Positions 1-5,780 of a stretch of 8,260 nt of DNA are shown piece after piece. Numbering within the stretch: the first letter of the stretch is position 1; each line of letters starts with the position of its first letter. The notes below the pieces were generated by a model. That model was not told the DNA's origin and made no database searches. It saw only the letters and a list, made by a program, of their open reading frames with translations. The position numbers were made by a program, and so were the translations under genes. Source of the DNA: an uncultured Campylobacter sp. (GTDB lineage: Bacteria > Campylobacterota > Campylobacteria > Campylobacterales > Campylobacteraceae); the NCBI RefSeq assembly GCF_937997465.1, contig NZ_CALKTQ010000190.1, positions 1 to 8,260 of the forward strand, written 5' to 3'.

Positions 1-125
1 ATATCGGATACCGCGGAGGGCGACGCGGAGCCCAGCGTATCGTGTTTTCTAACGACGGGCTAATCTACTACACGCCCGATCATTACGAGAACTTTTATCT
101 ACTTTATGAGCGGAGGCGGCAGTGA
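1..125 (+). CDS. Guanyl-specific ribonuclease (barnase/RNase Sa family), C-terminal fragment
   Basis: Only the last 40 residues are in the window, read in the frame starting at base 3 and ending at the TGA at 123-125. The fragment has the C-terminal signature of microbial guanyl-specific ribonucleases: an R-G-A-Q-R-I-V-F strand, then D-G-L-I-Y-Y-T-P-D-H-Y-E-N-F. By comparison with barnase and RNase Sa from memory, the Arg before I-V-F corresponds to the catalytic Arg (barnase Arg87) and the His in D-H-Y to the general acid (barnase His102). The catalytic Glu lies upstream of the window. The family cleaves RNA 3' of guanosine. Directly downstream, overlapping by 4 nt, is a barstar-like inhibitor gene, which strongly supports the call. 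The missing N-terminus decides whether this is a small secreted RNase or the toxic tip of a large polymorphic (contact-dependent or secreted) toxin. A basic R-R-R-Q tail follows the domain. Confidence 0.85.
   Translation, partial: IGYRGGRRGAQRIVFSNDGLIYYTPDHYENFYLLYERRRQ
112..116 (+). promoter_or_regulatory. Ribosome binding site of the barstar-like gene
   Basis: GGAGG lies inside the ribonuclease coding region, 5 nt before the GTG at 122. This strong Shine-Dalgarno site supports GTG as the inhibitor start. It also implies translational coupling, with the ribonuclease stop and inhibitor start sharing GTGA at 122-125. Confidence 0.7.
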
Positions 126-388
126 AAACCATAACTCTAAACGGCGCGAAAATGCGCGAGAAAACGGCGACCTTTGAGTATCTGGCGCAAAAATTCGGCC
201 TTGATCCGGATGTAAAAAACCTCGACGCGCTTTACGACGCTCTGGGCGAGATAAACGAACCCACTCTGATAAATCTAAAAAACCGTGCCGCTCTTAGCGC
301 GCTAGGGGGCTATGCAGACGATCTGATCGCCGTTTTTACCGACCTTGCGGAGGAAAACGAGCGCGTAAAATTTGAGATTTTATCTTGA
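122..388 (+). CDS. Barstar-family ribonuclease inhibitor (immunity protein)
   Basis: This is an 88-residue protein, close to the 89-90 of Bacillus barstar, that would bind and block the ribonuclease encoded just upstream. Similarity to barstar runs end to end: an N-terminal strand ending in N-G (residues 7-8), the core N-L-D-A-L-Y-D-A-L at 33-41, and a C-terminal strand ending in I-L-S. Asp35 and Asp39 match the barstar residues that enter the barnase active site. Asp74 sits where barstar has Glu76, and Tyr38 replaces Trp38. The loop before the core is one residue shorter and lacks the usual Y-Y-G, so the barstar Tyr29 contact is missing. The toxin may therefore be recognised somewhat differently. 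The gene starts with GTG at 122, overlaps the ribonuclease stop by 4 nt and has GGAGG 5 nt upstream. It is predicted to be cytoplasmic. The family assignment is secure; inhibition of this particular partner is inferred from gene order. Confidence 0.88.
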   Translation: MKTITLNGAKMREKTATFEYLAQKFGLDPDVKNLDALYDALGEINEPTLINLKNRAALSALGGYADDLIAVFTDLAEENERVKFEILS

Positions 389-531
389 TTTGGTTGCTAC
401 TCGTGATATGCGGTAAAATTTAAATTTTTACTGATACCGGATGTGTGGCAAATTTACTCGCATTTTTATATAAATAGTCGATAAATTTGATTTCAAACTC
501 GTTTTTGTCCCTTAAGTAAAATCACCAGAAA

Positions 532-566
532 TGAAGCCGAATTTTATCGTCCAAAATTCGGCTTCA
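532..566. repeat. Perfect 14-bp inverted repeat with 7-nt loop, possible bidirectional terminator
   Basis: TGAAGCCGAATTTT (532-545) and AAAATTCGGCTTCA (553-566) are exact reverse complements around the loop ATCGTCC. The stable stem lies about 140 nt after the barstar-like gene. No T-run follows the stem on either strand, so it is not a textbook intrinsic terminator, though the internal AT-rich base resembles many terminators. It may end the toxin/immunity transcript or protect its 3' end. Confidence 0.55.
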
Positions 567-1453
567 AATCCAAAAATTAGAGCTAAATTTTGACAACTAA
601 CGCGACCTTAAAAGCCATATCTGACGCCACCGCACACATTGCCTTATTCGTTTGATGAGGAGATATTTTACCGTGAAGGGCTGCGTGCATCTTATGCTTG
701 GATGCTCTGCTGAGCCGACCCGCAGCCAATACCAAACCATTATGCGGTGCGATAAAAATAGCCAAAGAGAGAAAACCATCGCCTAATGCTGATAAAATCA
801 TCTAGCGCCGAGCTTCGTCGCACCTTGTGTGCGCAGAAATACTGCGTGCATACAAAAAGCTCTTTAGGCAAGCGCGTAACGCTACACGGTTTAACAGTTA
901 AGAAATCTGTATTTCAGCTGGCTATATTGGCATAGCAGGCGCGCAAATGACCATGATGCAAAAAGCGTGACAAAGTGCAGAGAAAGCCAAAAAGCGAGGC
1001 TAAATTTAAAAATGCGCCTTGATTTAGACAAAAAGTCGCTAATTTTTATAGACCAAAATAGAAAGCCAGCACTGTTTTCGCCGAGCAACAAGCAAAGTGC
1101 AAGGGCTTTTTGGGAGCGAAATTTACACTTGGTAACCCAAGCCCGCATAACATCGTAGCGTAGCGAATTTTAAAATATATATATATCCGACGAATTTGAT
1201 TTTAAATTTACGTTATTTTTAACTACGAAAAACTTATCCGCATTACTCGCCTAAAATCCAAAATACATTTCAAAAATCAATCATTTATGTAAATTTGAAT
1301 ATCGCAAGCAAAGACGCAAGATTTGCGGTTTAAATGCGCAAATTTAAAAGATGCTACCGCAATCACAGCAAACAAATGTAGTAATTTTAGCGGAAGCAAA
1401 CAAAATTTACGGACAAGTTTTAAAATAACGCAAAAGACAAATGTCGCGGCTAC

Positions 1454-1496
1454 CGATAAAATCACTCGTCAAAAAGCTTTGAGTAAAATTTTATCG
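1454..1496. repeat. 9-bp inverted repeat with long loop
   Basis: CGATAAAAT (1454-1462) and ATTTTATCG (1488-1496) are exact reverse complements. An inner ACTC/GAGT pair lengthens the potential stem after a small asymmetric bulge. It lies about 80 nt beyond the accC stop. It could be a secondary terminator or RNA-stability hairpin, or chance in AT-rich DNA. Confidence 0.3.
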
Positions 1497-1523
1497 CCAT
1501 AGTAATAAATTTAAAGTTAGATC

Positions 1524-1560
1524 GCCTTGCTTGCAGCCGATTAAAAGCCGCGAGCAAGGC
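1524..1560 (-). terminator. Candidate terminator hairpin downstream of accC
   Basis: On the minus strand, beginning 17 nt after the accC stop, GCCTTGCT pairs exactly with AGCAAGGC. After one C-A mismatch the stem continues through six more pairs (two of them G-U) to a short loop. The stem is strong and well placed to end the accB-accC transcript. Only a mixed A/T stretch follows, without a clean U-run, so efficiency is uncertain. Confidence 0.5.
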
Positions 1561-1576
1561 AGACCGCGCCGCAAAT

Positions 1577-2908
1577 TTAGCGGCGGGATAGGTAGTTAGT
1601 ATCGTAGTTGTTGTCGATAAAGTCTTGATTCTCCATCATCGCGATGTGGAAGTCGCGCGTGGTCTTGATACCGCCGATGATGAGTTGCTCGAGCGTCACC
1701 TTCATCTTGTGGATGGCTCTGTTTCTATCGGTGTCCCAGACGATGAGCTTGCCGATCATGCTGTCGTAGTACGGCGGGATCGAGTAGTCCTGATAGATGT
1801 GGCTATCCATGCGTACGTTTCGGCCGCCGGGGCAGACGTATTTTGTTATCTTGCCTGGACTTGGCGTAAACGTATTTGGATCTTCGGCCGTGATGCGGCA
1901 CTCGATGGCGTGGCCTTTTAGCGTGATGCTTTCTTGCGGCGGTAGCGCCTCGCCCTCGGCTACTTTTATCATCAGCTCGATGATGTCTAGGCCGCTAACC
2001 ATCTCGCTCACGCAGTGCTCGACTTGCAGGCGCGTGTTCATCTCGATGAAGTAGAAATTTAGATCCTTATCGACCAAAAACTCAAACGTTCCCGCACCCT
2101 CGTAGCCGATAGCTTTTGCCGCTTTTATCGCGGTTTCGTGTAGCCTCTCTCGCGTCGCTTCGTCTAGTAGTATTGCAGGGCTTTCTTCGATCAGTTTTTG
2201 GTGGCGACGCTGCATAGAGCAGTCGCGCTCGCCGATATGCAGGACGTTGCCGTGGCTGTCGCCGATGATCTGAACCTCGATGTGGCGCGGGTTTAGGATG
2301 TATTTTTCCATGTACATCGTTCCGTCGCCAAACGCGCTCATCGCCTCGCTCTCGGCCGACCAAAACGCCTTTTCGATATCCTCTTCGCGCTCGACCACGC
2401 GCATGCCGCGTCCGCCGCCGCCGGCTGCTGCTTTTAGGATGACCGGATAGCCGATTTTTTTAGCTAGCTCTTTGGCCGCTTTGGTGTCGGCTACCGCGCC
2501 GTCAGAGCCAGGGATCACGGGAACGCCCGCGCGCTGCATCACTTGCTTTGCTTTGCTTTTATCGCTCATCAGCGCCATCGCGGCCACGCTAGGACCGATA
2601 AATTTTAGCTTGTGGTGCGAGCAAATTTCGACGAAATTTTGATTTTCGCTTAAAAATCCGTAACCAGGAAATATCGCGTCGGCTTCGCTGATCTCGGCCG
2701 CGCTGATGATAGCCGGGATATTTAGGTAGCTGTCGCTTGAGCGCTCCTTGCCGATGCAGATTGCGACGTCGGCGTATTTGACGTAGAGCGCGTCTTTATC
2801 GGCCGTGGAGTAGACCACGACGGCTTCTTTGCCCATTTCCTTTATCGTTCGCAAGGCTCGCAGCGCGATTTCGCCGCGATTTGCGATTAAAATTCTTTTT
2901 ATTTCCAT
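1577..2908 (-). CDS. accC: Biotin carboxylase subunit of acetyl-CoA carboxylase
   Basis: AccC catalyses the ATP-dependent carboxylation of biotin carried on AccB, the first half-reaction of acetyl-CoA carboxylase, which makes malonyl-CoA for fatty-acid synthesis in the cytoplasm. The 443-residue product is close to the usual ~445-450. It begins M-E-I-K-R-I-L-I-A-N-R-G-E-I-A, the classic N-terminal fold of the family. Visible motifs are the glycine-rich ATP loop A-A-G-G-G-G-R-G-M-R (161-170), the bicarbonate/biotin region R-R-H-Q-K (234-238) and the metal/catalytic segment E-M-N-T-R-L-Q-V-E-H (289-298). The ATG at 2908 is preferred over an in-frame TTG one codon earlier: GGAG lies 8 nt upstream and the ATG gives the canonical N-terminus. 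The start overlaps the accB stop in TGATG, indicating translational coupling. It is followed by a hairpin. A closely related carboxylase subunit (for example of pyruvate carboxylase) is less likely because accB is its partner. Confidence 0.95.
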   Translation of the reverse strand: MEIKRILIANRGEIALRALRTIKEMGKEAVVVYSTADKDALYVKYADVAICIGKERSSDSYLNIPAIISAAEISEADAIFPGYGFLSENQNFVEICSHHKLKFIGPSVAAMALMSDKSKAKQVMQRAGVPVIPGSDGAVADTKAAKELAKKIGYPVILKAAAGGGGRGMRVVEREEDIEKAFWSAESEAMSAFGDGTMYMEKYILNPRHIEVQIIGDSHGNVLHIGERDCSMQRRHQKLIEESPAILLDEATRERLHETAIKAAKAIGYEGAGTFEFLVDKDLNFYFIEMNTRLQVEHCVSEMVSGLDIIELMIKVAEGEALPPQESITLKGHAIECRITAEDPNTFTPSPGKITKYVCPGGRNVRMDSHIYQDYSIPPYYDSMIGKLIVWDTDRNRAIHKMKVTLEQLIIGGIKTTRDFHIAMMENQDFIDNNYDTNYLSRR

Positions 2909-3360
2909 CAAATTTTCTCCACGCCAAATAGCGGCAAGCCAAACTCGACCGGCTGGCCGTCGGAAACGAGTAGCTCGGTGATCTGACAGTCAAATTCGGC
3001 CTCGATCTCGTTCATTATCTTCATAGCTTCTATGATGCCTACGACGTCGCCTTTTCTCACGCGTTGACCTACTTTGACAAACGGCGCCGCGCCAGGGCTT
3101 GGAGCAGCGTAGAAAGTACCGACCATAGGCGATTTTATGCTGTCTTTTGGAGAATTAGCAGGAGCTTTGACCTCCGAGCTTACCACGACGTTTACCGGAG
3201 TCGGAGTCGGGACGGGAGCCTGGATGACGGGCTTTGGCAGCTCGCAGCAGTCGGCGAATTTTTCAAGCTCGACCTCAAAATCCCCGCTTTTTATCTTTAT
3301 GCGGTTCATATCCATGTCGTTAAAAAACTCGATCAGCTCTTTTATGTCTTCTTTTTTCAT
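2908..3360 (-). CDS. accB: Biotin carboxyl carrier protein of acetyl-CoA carboxylase
   Basis: AccB carries the covalently bound biotin that AccC carboxylates and the carboxyltransferase uses. The 150-residue protein has a short N-terminal domain (about 1-40), a Pro/Ala/Val-rich flexible linker (about 41-70) and a C-terminal biotinyl domain (about 75-150). The biotinylation motif is E-A-M-K-I-M-N-E, with Lys114 as the expected biotin site. The family motif S-P-M-V-G-T-F-Y is at about 77-84. The ATG at 3360 is chosen because AGGAG lies 8 nt upstream and M-K-K-E-D-I-K-E-L-I is the expected N-terminus. An in-frame TTG at 3390 would place this ribosome binding site inside the gene. Its stop TGA shares one base with the accC ATG. 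accA and accD are not in the window, as is usual in this group. Confidence 0.95.
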   Translation of the reverse strand: MKKEDIKELIEFFNDMDMNRIKIKSGDFEVELEKFADCCELPKPVIQAPVPTPTPVNVVVSSEVKAPANSPKDSIKSPMVGTFYAAPSPGAAPFVKVGQRVRKGDVVGIIEAMKIMNEIEAEFDCQITELLVSDGQPVEFGLPLFGVEKI

Positions 3361-3398
3361 AGAAATTTCTCCTAAATAGTTAAAGTTCAAAACTTCTT

Positions 3399-3407
3399 AT
3401 TGTAGCA
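3399..3407 (-). promoter_or_regulatory. Promoter of accB-accC (extended -10)
   Basis: The minus strand reads TGCTACAAT, an extended -10 (TGn plus a one-mismatch TATAAT), directly after a T-rich run (3408-3414). Campylobacter housekeeping promoters typically have such a T-rich region and no strong -35. Transcription would start near 3392, giving a leader of about 32 nt. Confidence 0.6.
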
Positions 3408-3516
3408 AAAAAATAATGAATTTATACTCGCAAAGCCGTATTTTGTTTTACACTCGGGGTAAATTTAGGGCGCTCTCGGCTTTACGCGTTTAAAATAGCG
3501 AATTTGCGATGTTAGT

Positions 3517-4176
3517 CTATTTTTTAGCACGCTCGAGAAAATTTATAAATCCAAAAAGCACCAAGCTAAGCACGACCAAAATCATGCTTAAAATGAGCGC
3601 ACGGCCGTTTTCGCCGTCGTAAACTGCGTTATATATCGCTAGCGAAACGGTGTCGGTTTTGCCCACGATATTTCCGCCTAGCATCAGCGTGATGCCAACC
3701 TCACCAAGGCCGCGAGCTAGGGCTAAAACGAGCGCCGAAACGACGCTTTTAAAGACGTTTGGAATGAGGATAAAAACGGCGATCTCAAAGCGATTTTTGC
3801 CTAGGCTTTGACCCGCTTCGATTAGGCTTTTAGGCAGGCTTTCAAGCGCGCTTTGGACGGGCTTTACAAACAGCGGCAAACCGGCCAAAAACGAAGCGAT
3901 AACAAGCGCTGAAAAGCTAAAAACGATCTGTAAATTTAACGCCTTGCCGATCGCGCCGTTTCGCCCCAAGACGTAAAGTAGCAAAAATCCCGTAGCAATC
4001 GGCGGAAAAATGAGCGGAAACATCACGACCGCTTCTAAGATGGCTTTAAATTTGCCGCGGTAAAACGCCAAAAAATAAGCCGCACCGAGCCCCAAAAATA
4101 GAAGCAGTACGAAAGTAACGGCAAGCGTTTTGGCGCTTAAAAGCAGCGGGTGAACGAGCCAGGTAAGTTCGTGCAA
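3517..4176 (-). CDS. modB: Molybdate-type ABC transporter permease (ModB family)
   Basis: This inner-membrane permease of an oxyanion importer would form the channel for molybdate (or tungstate) delivered by the ModA-like protein upstream. The 219-residue product is near the usual ~220-225 and strongly hydrophobic, with about five membrane segments. The cytoplasmic ATPase-docking loop (EAA motif) is visible at about 120-139 (E-A-G-Q-S-L-G-K-N-R-F-E...I-P), followed by the ModB-like R-G-L-G-E-V-G-I-T-L-M-L-G-G-N-I-V-G at 155-172. The start is TTG at 4176: GGA with an A-rich lead lies 5 nt upstream, and no other start gives the first membrane segment. No modC follows; the next gene is accB. modA lies 142 nt upstream across a dyad-containing gap, so co-transcription is possible but not certain. 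A tungstate-specific permease cannot be excluded. Confidence 0.85.
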   Translation of the reverse strand: MHELTWLVHPLLLSAKTLAVTFVLLLFLGLGAAYFLAFYRGKFKAILEAVVMFPLIFPPIATGFLLLYVLGRNGAIGKALNLQIVFSFSALVIASFLAGLPLFVKPVQSALESLPKSLIEAGQSLGKNRFEIAVFILIPNVFKSVVSALVLALARGLGEVGITLMLGGNIVGKTDTVSLAIYNAVYDGENGRALILSMILVVLSLVLFGFINFLERAKK

Positions 4177-4249
4177 ATTTTTCCTTTTTTCGTTAAATTT
4201 TGCTTTTCATTTGAGTTAAATTTAGCGAGCAAATTTTAGCGTTTAAATC

Positions 4250-4278
4250 AAATTTGACGCAAAATATACGTCAAATTT
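4250..4278. promoter_or_regulatory. 10-bp dyad between modA and modB, candidate operator
   Basis: AAATTTGACG (4250-4259) and CGTCAAATTT (4269-4278) are exact inverted repeats around a 9-nt AT-rich centre. The spacing suits a dimeric regulator. A minus-strand -10-like TATATT at 4281-4286 would place transcription start inside the dyad. A ModE-type molybdate-responsive repressor is the natural candidate, because ModE proteins bind such dyads at mod promoters, but this is inference. It could instead be a hairpin ending the modA transcript, though no U-run follows. Confidence 0.4.
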
Positions 4279-4318
4279 TGAATATAATTCAGACAAGCCA
4301 AAAGCTCGTAAATTTAAA

Positions 4319-5020
4319 TTATTTTAGCCCGAATTTAGCGAAAATTTCCTTCGAGCGAGGAGTTTTTATCTCGTCTATAAATTTAGCGCAAGCCTCGCTA
4401 CCTTCGCACGCAGGAAGCTTGGCCGCCGAGATAAAAACGGGGCTATAAAGCGCCTCGTCGATGTAGATCACGCTACCAAACTCGCCCTCTCTAGCCACGG
4501 CCTCGGTCGAGTTGATAAAGCCAGCATCCACTTCGCCGTTCGTGACATATGCAACTACTTGCGGTACGCCTGCAACCGGTAACATCTTAGGCGCTAGATC
4601 GGCCTCTAACCCCGAGTTTTTCAAAAACTCCGTCGTCCTCACGCCGTAGATCGCTTTTTTAGAGTCCGGCATCGCGATTTTAGCGAGATTTTTTAGCTCA
4701 GATACGTCTTTTATCTGCTTGCCTTTTGGCGTGACCAGCACGAGTGCGCCCTTGCCGATGCGCTCATAGGCTTTTATATCAAGGTCCGTTTTCTTTAAAA
4801 ACGCCTCGTCGCCCACGATCGCGGCCATCTTGCCCTCTTTTGCTTGGATAGTGATTTGGCCTAAATTTGCAAACGCGCCTTCGATCTGCACGCCCTCTTT
4901 TTTGAGATTTTCTATCACTTCAGTGACCGGTTTTTTGTATCCGCCGCCAGCTCCCACGAGCAAATTTTCGCCGCCAAAGACAACCGCGGCCGCGATAGAA
5001 ATAAGTAGTAGTTTTTTCAT
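4319..5020 (-). CDS. modA: Periplasmic molybdate-type substrate-binding protein (ModA-like)
   Basis: This is a solute-binding protein that would capture molybdate or tungstate in the periplasm and deliver it to ModB. The 233-residue product has a signal peptide (M-K-K, then hydrophobic residues 4-15, likely cut near residue 16-17). The mature start L-L-V-G-A-G-G-G-Y-K-K-P (20-31) is the phosphate-loop-like anion site of a divergent ModA subgroup that has G-A-G-G-G in place of the usual A-A-S-S. Further family-like features are Q-A-K-E-G-K (59-64), the hinge region at about 90-100, and D-A-G-F-I-N-S-T (165-172). Cys205 and Cys211 could form a disulphide. The ATG at 5020 is chosen because AAGGAG lies 6 nt upstream and it starts the signal peptide; an in-frame ATG at 5068 lies upstream of that site. 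A TATAAT box sits 47-52 nt ahead. The class is secure; the exact oxyanion is not. Confidence 0.8.
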   Translation of the reverse strand: MKKLLLISIAAAVVFGGENLLVGAGGGYKKPVTEVIENLKKEGVQIEGAFANLGQITIQAKEGKMAAIVGDEAFLKKTDLDIKAYERIGKGALVLVTPKGKQIKDVSELKNLAKIAMPDSKKAIYGVRTTEFLKNSGLEADLAPKMLPVAGVPQVVAYVTNGEVDAGFINSTEAVAREGEFGSVIYIDEALYSPVFISAAKLPACEGSEACAKFIDEIKTPRSKEIFAKFGLK

Positions 5021-5066
5021 AAAATTCTCCTTTGAAATAAAATTTAGTAATTTTATGAAATATATC

Positions 5067-5072
5067 ATTATA
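5067..5072 (-). promoter_or_regulatory. Promoter -10 box of modA
   Basis: The minus strand carries a perfect TATAAT in the 109-nt gap between nikO and modA, placing transcription start near 5060 with a leader of about 40 nt. No convincing nikO terminator was found before it, so read-through from the nickel operon is also possible. A weak TATCA/TGATA dyad surrounds the box and could bind a regulator. Confidence 0.5.
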
Positions 5073-5129
5073 CATTGATAAATTTTGCTGTTTTCGGAGC
5101 TTTTTTAAAGAAGTATAGATGAGGATATT

Positions 5130-5780
5130 TTATATCGGCTCTAGTCCGTTTTTGGTTAGGCGGTACATTACGCTCGCTACGTCGCTTATAAATTCCTTGT
5201 CGTGAGAGACGATTATCTGCGTGACGTCGAGGGATTTTAAGATAGAGGCTATCCTTCTTTGCATATCCGCATCAAGCGCGGTCGTAGGCTCGTCAAGTAG
5301 CAAAATTTTAGGCTCGGCTACCAGTATCCCGGCTAGCGCGACGAGCTTTTTCTCGCCTCCCGAGAGGTTAAAAACGATCTCGTCTTTTAGATGCCAAATT
5401 TCAAGCTCGCGTAAAATTTTCTCGGCTTTTGCCTCGGCCGGCTCTTTGTCCTCGCCGCGGCTAAGTAGCGAAAACATCACGTCGTCAAGTACGCTCGGGC
5501 AGATGAAACAATCGTTGCTTTCTTGAAAAAGATAGCCCACGTCGCGGCGAAAGGGCTTGTACTCGTCTAAATTTGAAATTTTATGGTGAAAAAGCTCGAT
5601 ATGTCCGCCGCAAGACGCTTTAAGCCCCACCATTATCTCTAGCAAAGTGCTTTTACCGCAACCGTTTGGGCCTATGAGCGCGATTTTGTCTTTGTGCGTC
5701 GCGTTTAAATTTAGATTTTCAAAAAGCGTTCTTTCGCCTATTTTTGCGCAGACGTTTTTTAGGCTTATCGTGCAGCTCAT
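5130..5780 (-). CDS. nikO: Nickel ECF transporter ATPase (NikO/CbiO family)
   Basis: This cytoplasmic ATPase energises the nickel energy-coupling-factor importer encoded upstream. The 216-residue product has every ABC ATPase motif: Walker A G-P-N-G-C-G-K-S-T (37-45), Q-loop Gln86 in L-F-Q-E-S, signature L-S-G-G-E (139-143), Walker B I-L-L-L-D-E-P (159-165), D-loop A-L-D (168-170) and H-loop His193 in V-S-H-D. It is shorter than the ~270 residues of many CbiO proteins and has no C-terminal accessory domain. Its ATG overlaps the nikQ stop by 4 nt (ATGA). It is the last gene of the nik cluster. The neighbouring mod locus lacks its own ATPase, but NikO belongs to the ECF class and would not normally dock with a ModB permease. 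Confidence 0.92.
   Translation of the reverse strand: MSCTISLKNVCAKIGERTLFENLNLNATHKDKIALIGPNGCGKSTLLEIMVGLKASCGGHIELFHHKISNLDEYKPFRRDVGYLFQESNDCFICPSVLDDVMFSLLSRGEDKEPAEAKAEKILRELEIWHLKDEIVFNLSGGEKKLVALAGILVAEPKILLLDEPTTALDADMQRRIASILKSLDVTQIIVSHDKEFISDVASVMYRLTKNGLEPI

Larger units (their letters stand above)
389..1576. other. About 1.2 kb without a convincing gene
   Basis: No open frame here combines a good ribosome binding site, plausible length and a recognisable family. No tRNA or rRNA fold was seen. The stretch contains inverted repeats at 532-566, 1454-1496 and 1524-1560, and an (AT)n run near 1174-1186. Short frames include 583-801 minus (72 residues, a TAG directly before its ATG), 967-1158 plus (63 residues) and 1277-1465 minus (62 residues, GTG start, hydrophobic); none has a good Shine-Dalgarno site. 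On the plus strand between about 895 and 1156 all three frames give protein-like stretches broken by stops, for example one ending L-G-N-P-S-P-H-N-I-V-A. This could be decayed coding DNA. Such gaps are common beside toxin/immunity loci, where orphan fragments collect, but that reading is inference. Confidence 0.5.

Noticed and set aside
583..801. 72-residue minus-strand open frame as a gene
   Set aside because: A TAG codon lies directly before its ATG, no ribosome binding site is present and the product matches no family I recognise. Kept only as possible decayed DNA.
967..1158. 63-residue plus-strand open frame (and the 85-residue frame opposite it)
   Set aside because: No Shine-Dalgarno site, no recognisable domain, and other frames look equally protein-like but are broken by stops.
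1277..1465. 62-residue hydrophobic minus-strand frame with GTG start
   Set aside because: There is no ribosome binding site, and the hydrophobic composition is expected from AT-rich DNA. The start overlaps an inverted repeat.
1625..2363. Open frames on both strands inside accC
   Set aside because: They are shadows of the accC reading frame with no independent start signals or family similarity.
3432..3483. AAAGCCG/CGGCTTT inverted repeat as the modB terminator
   Set aside because: Only 7 bp with a 38-nt loop. It is too weak to annotate, although a T-rich stretch lies beyond it on the minus strand.
4283..4288. Plus-strand TATAAT that could drive antisense transcription into modA
   Set aside because: It lies in very AT-rich DNA without an extended -10 or T-rich lead, and the same bases give a -10-like box on the other strand.
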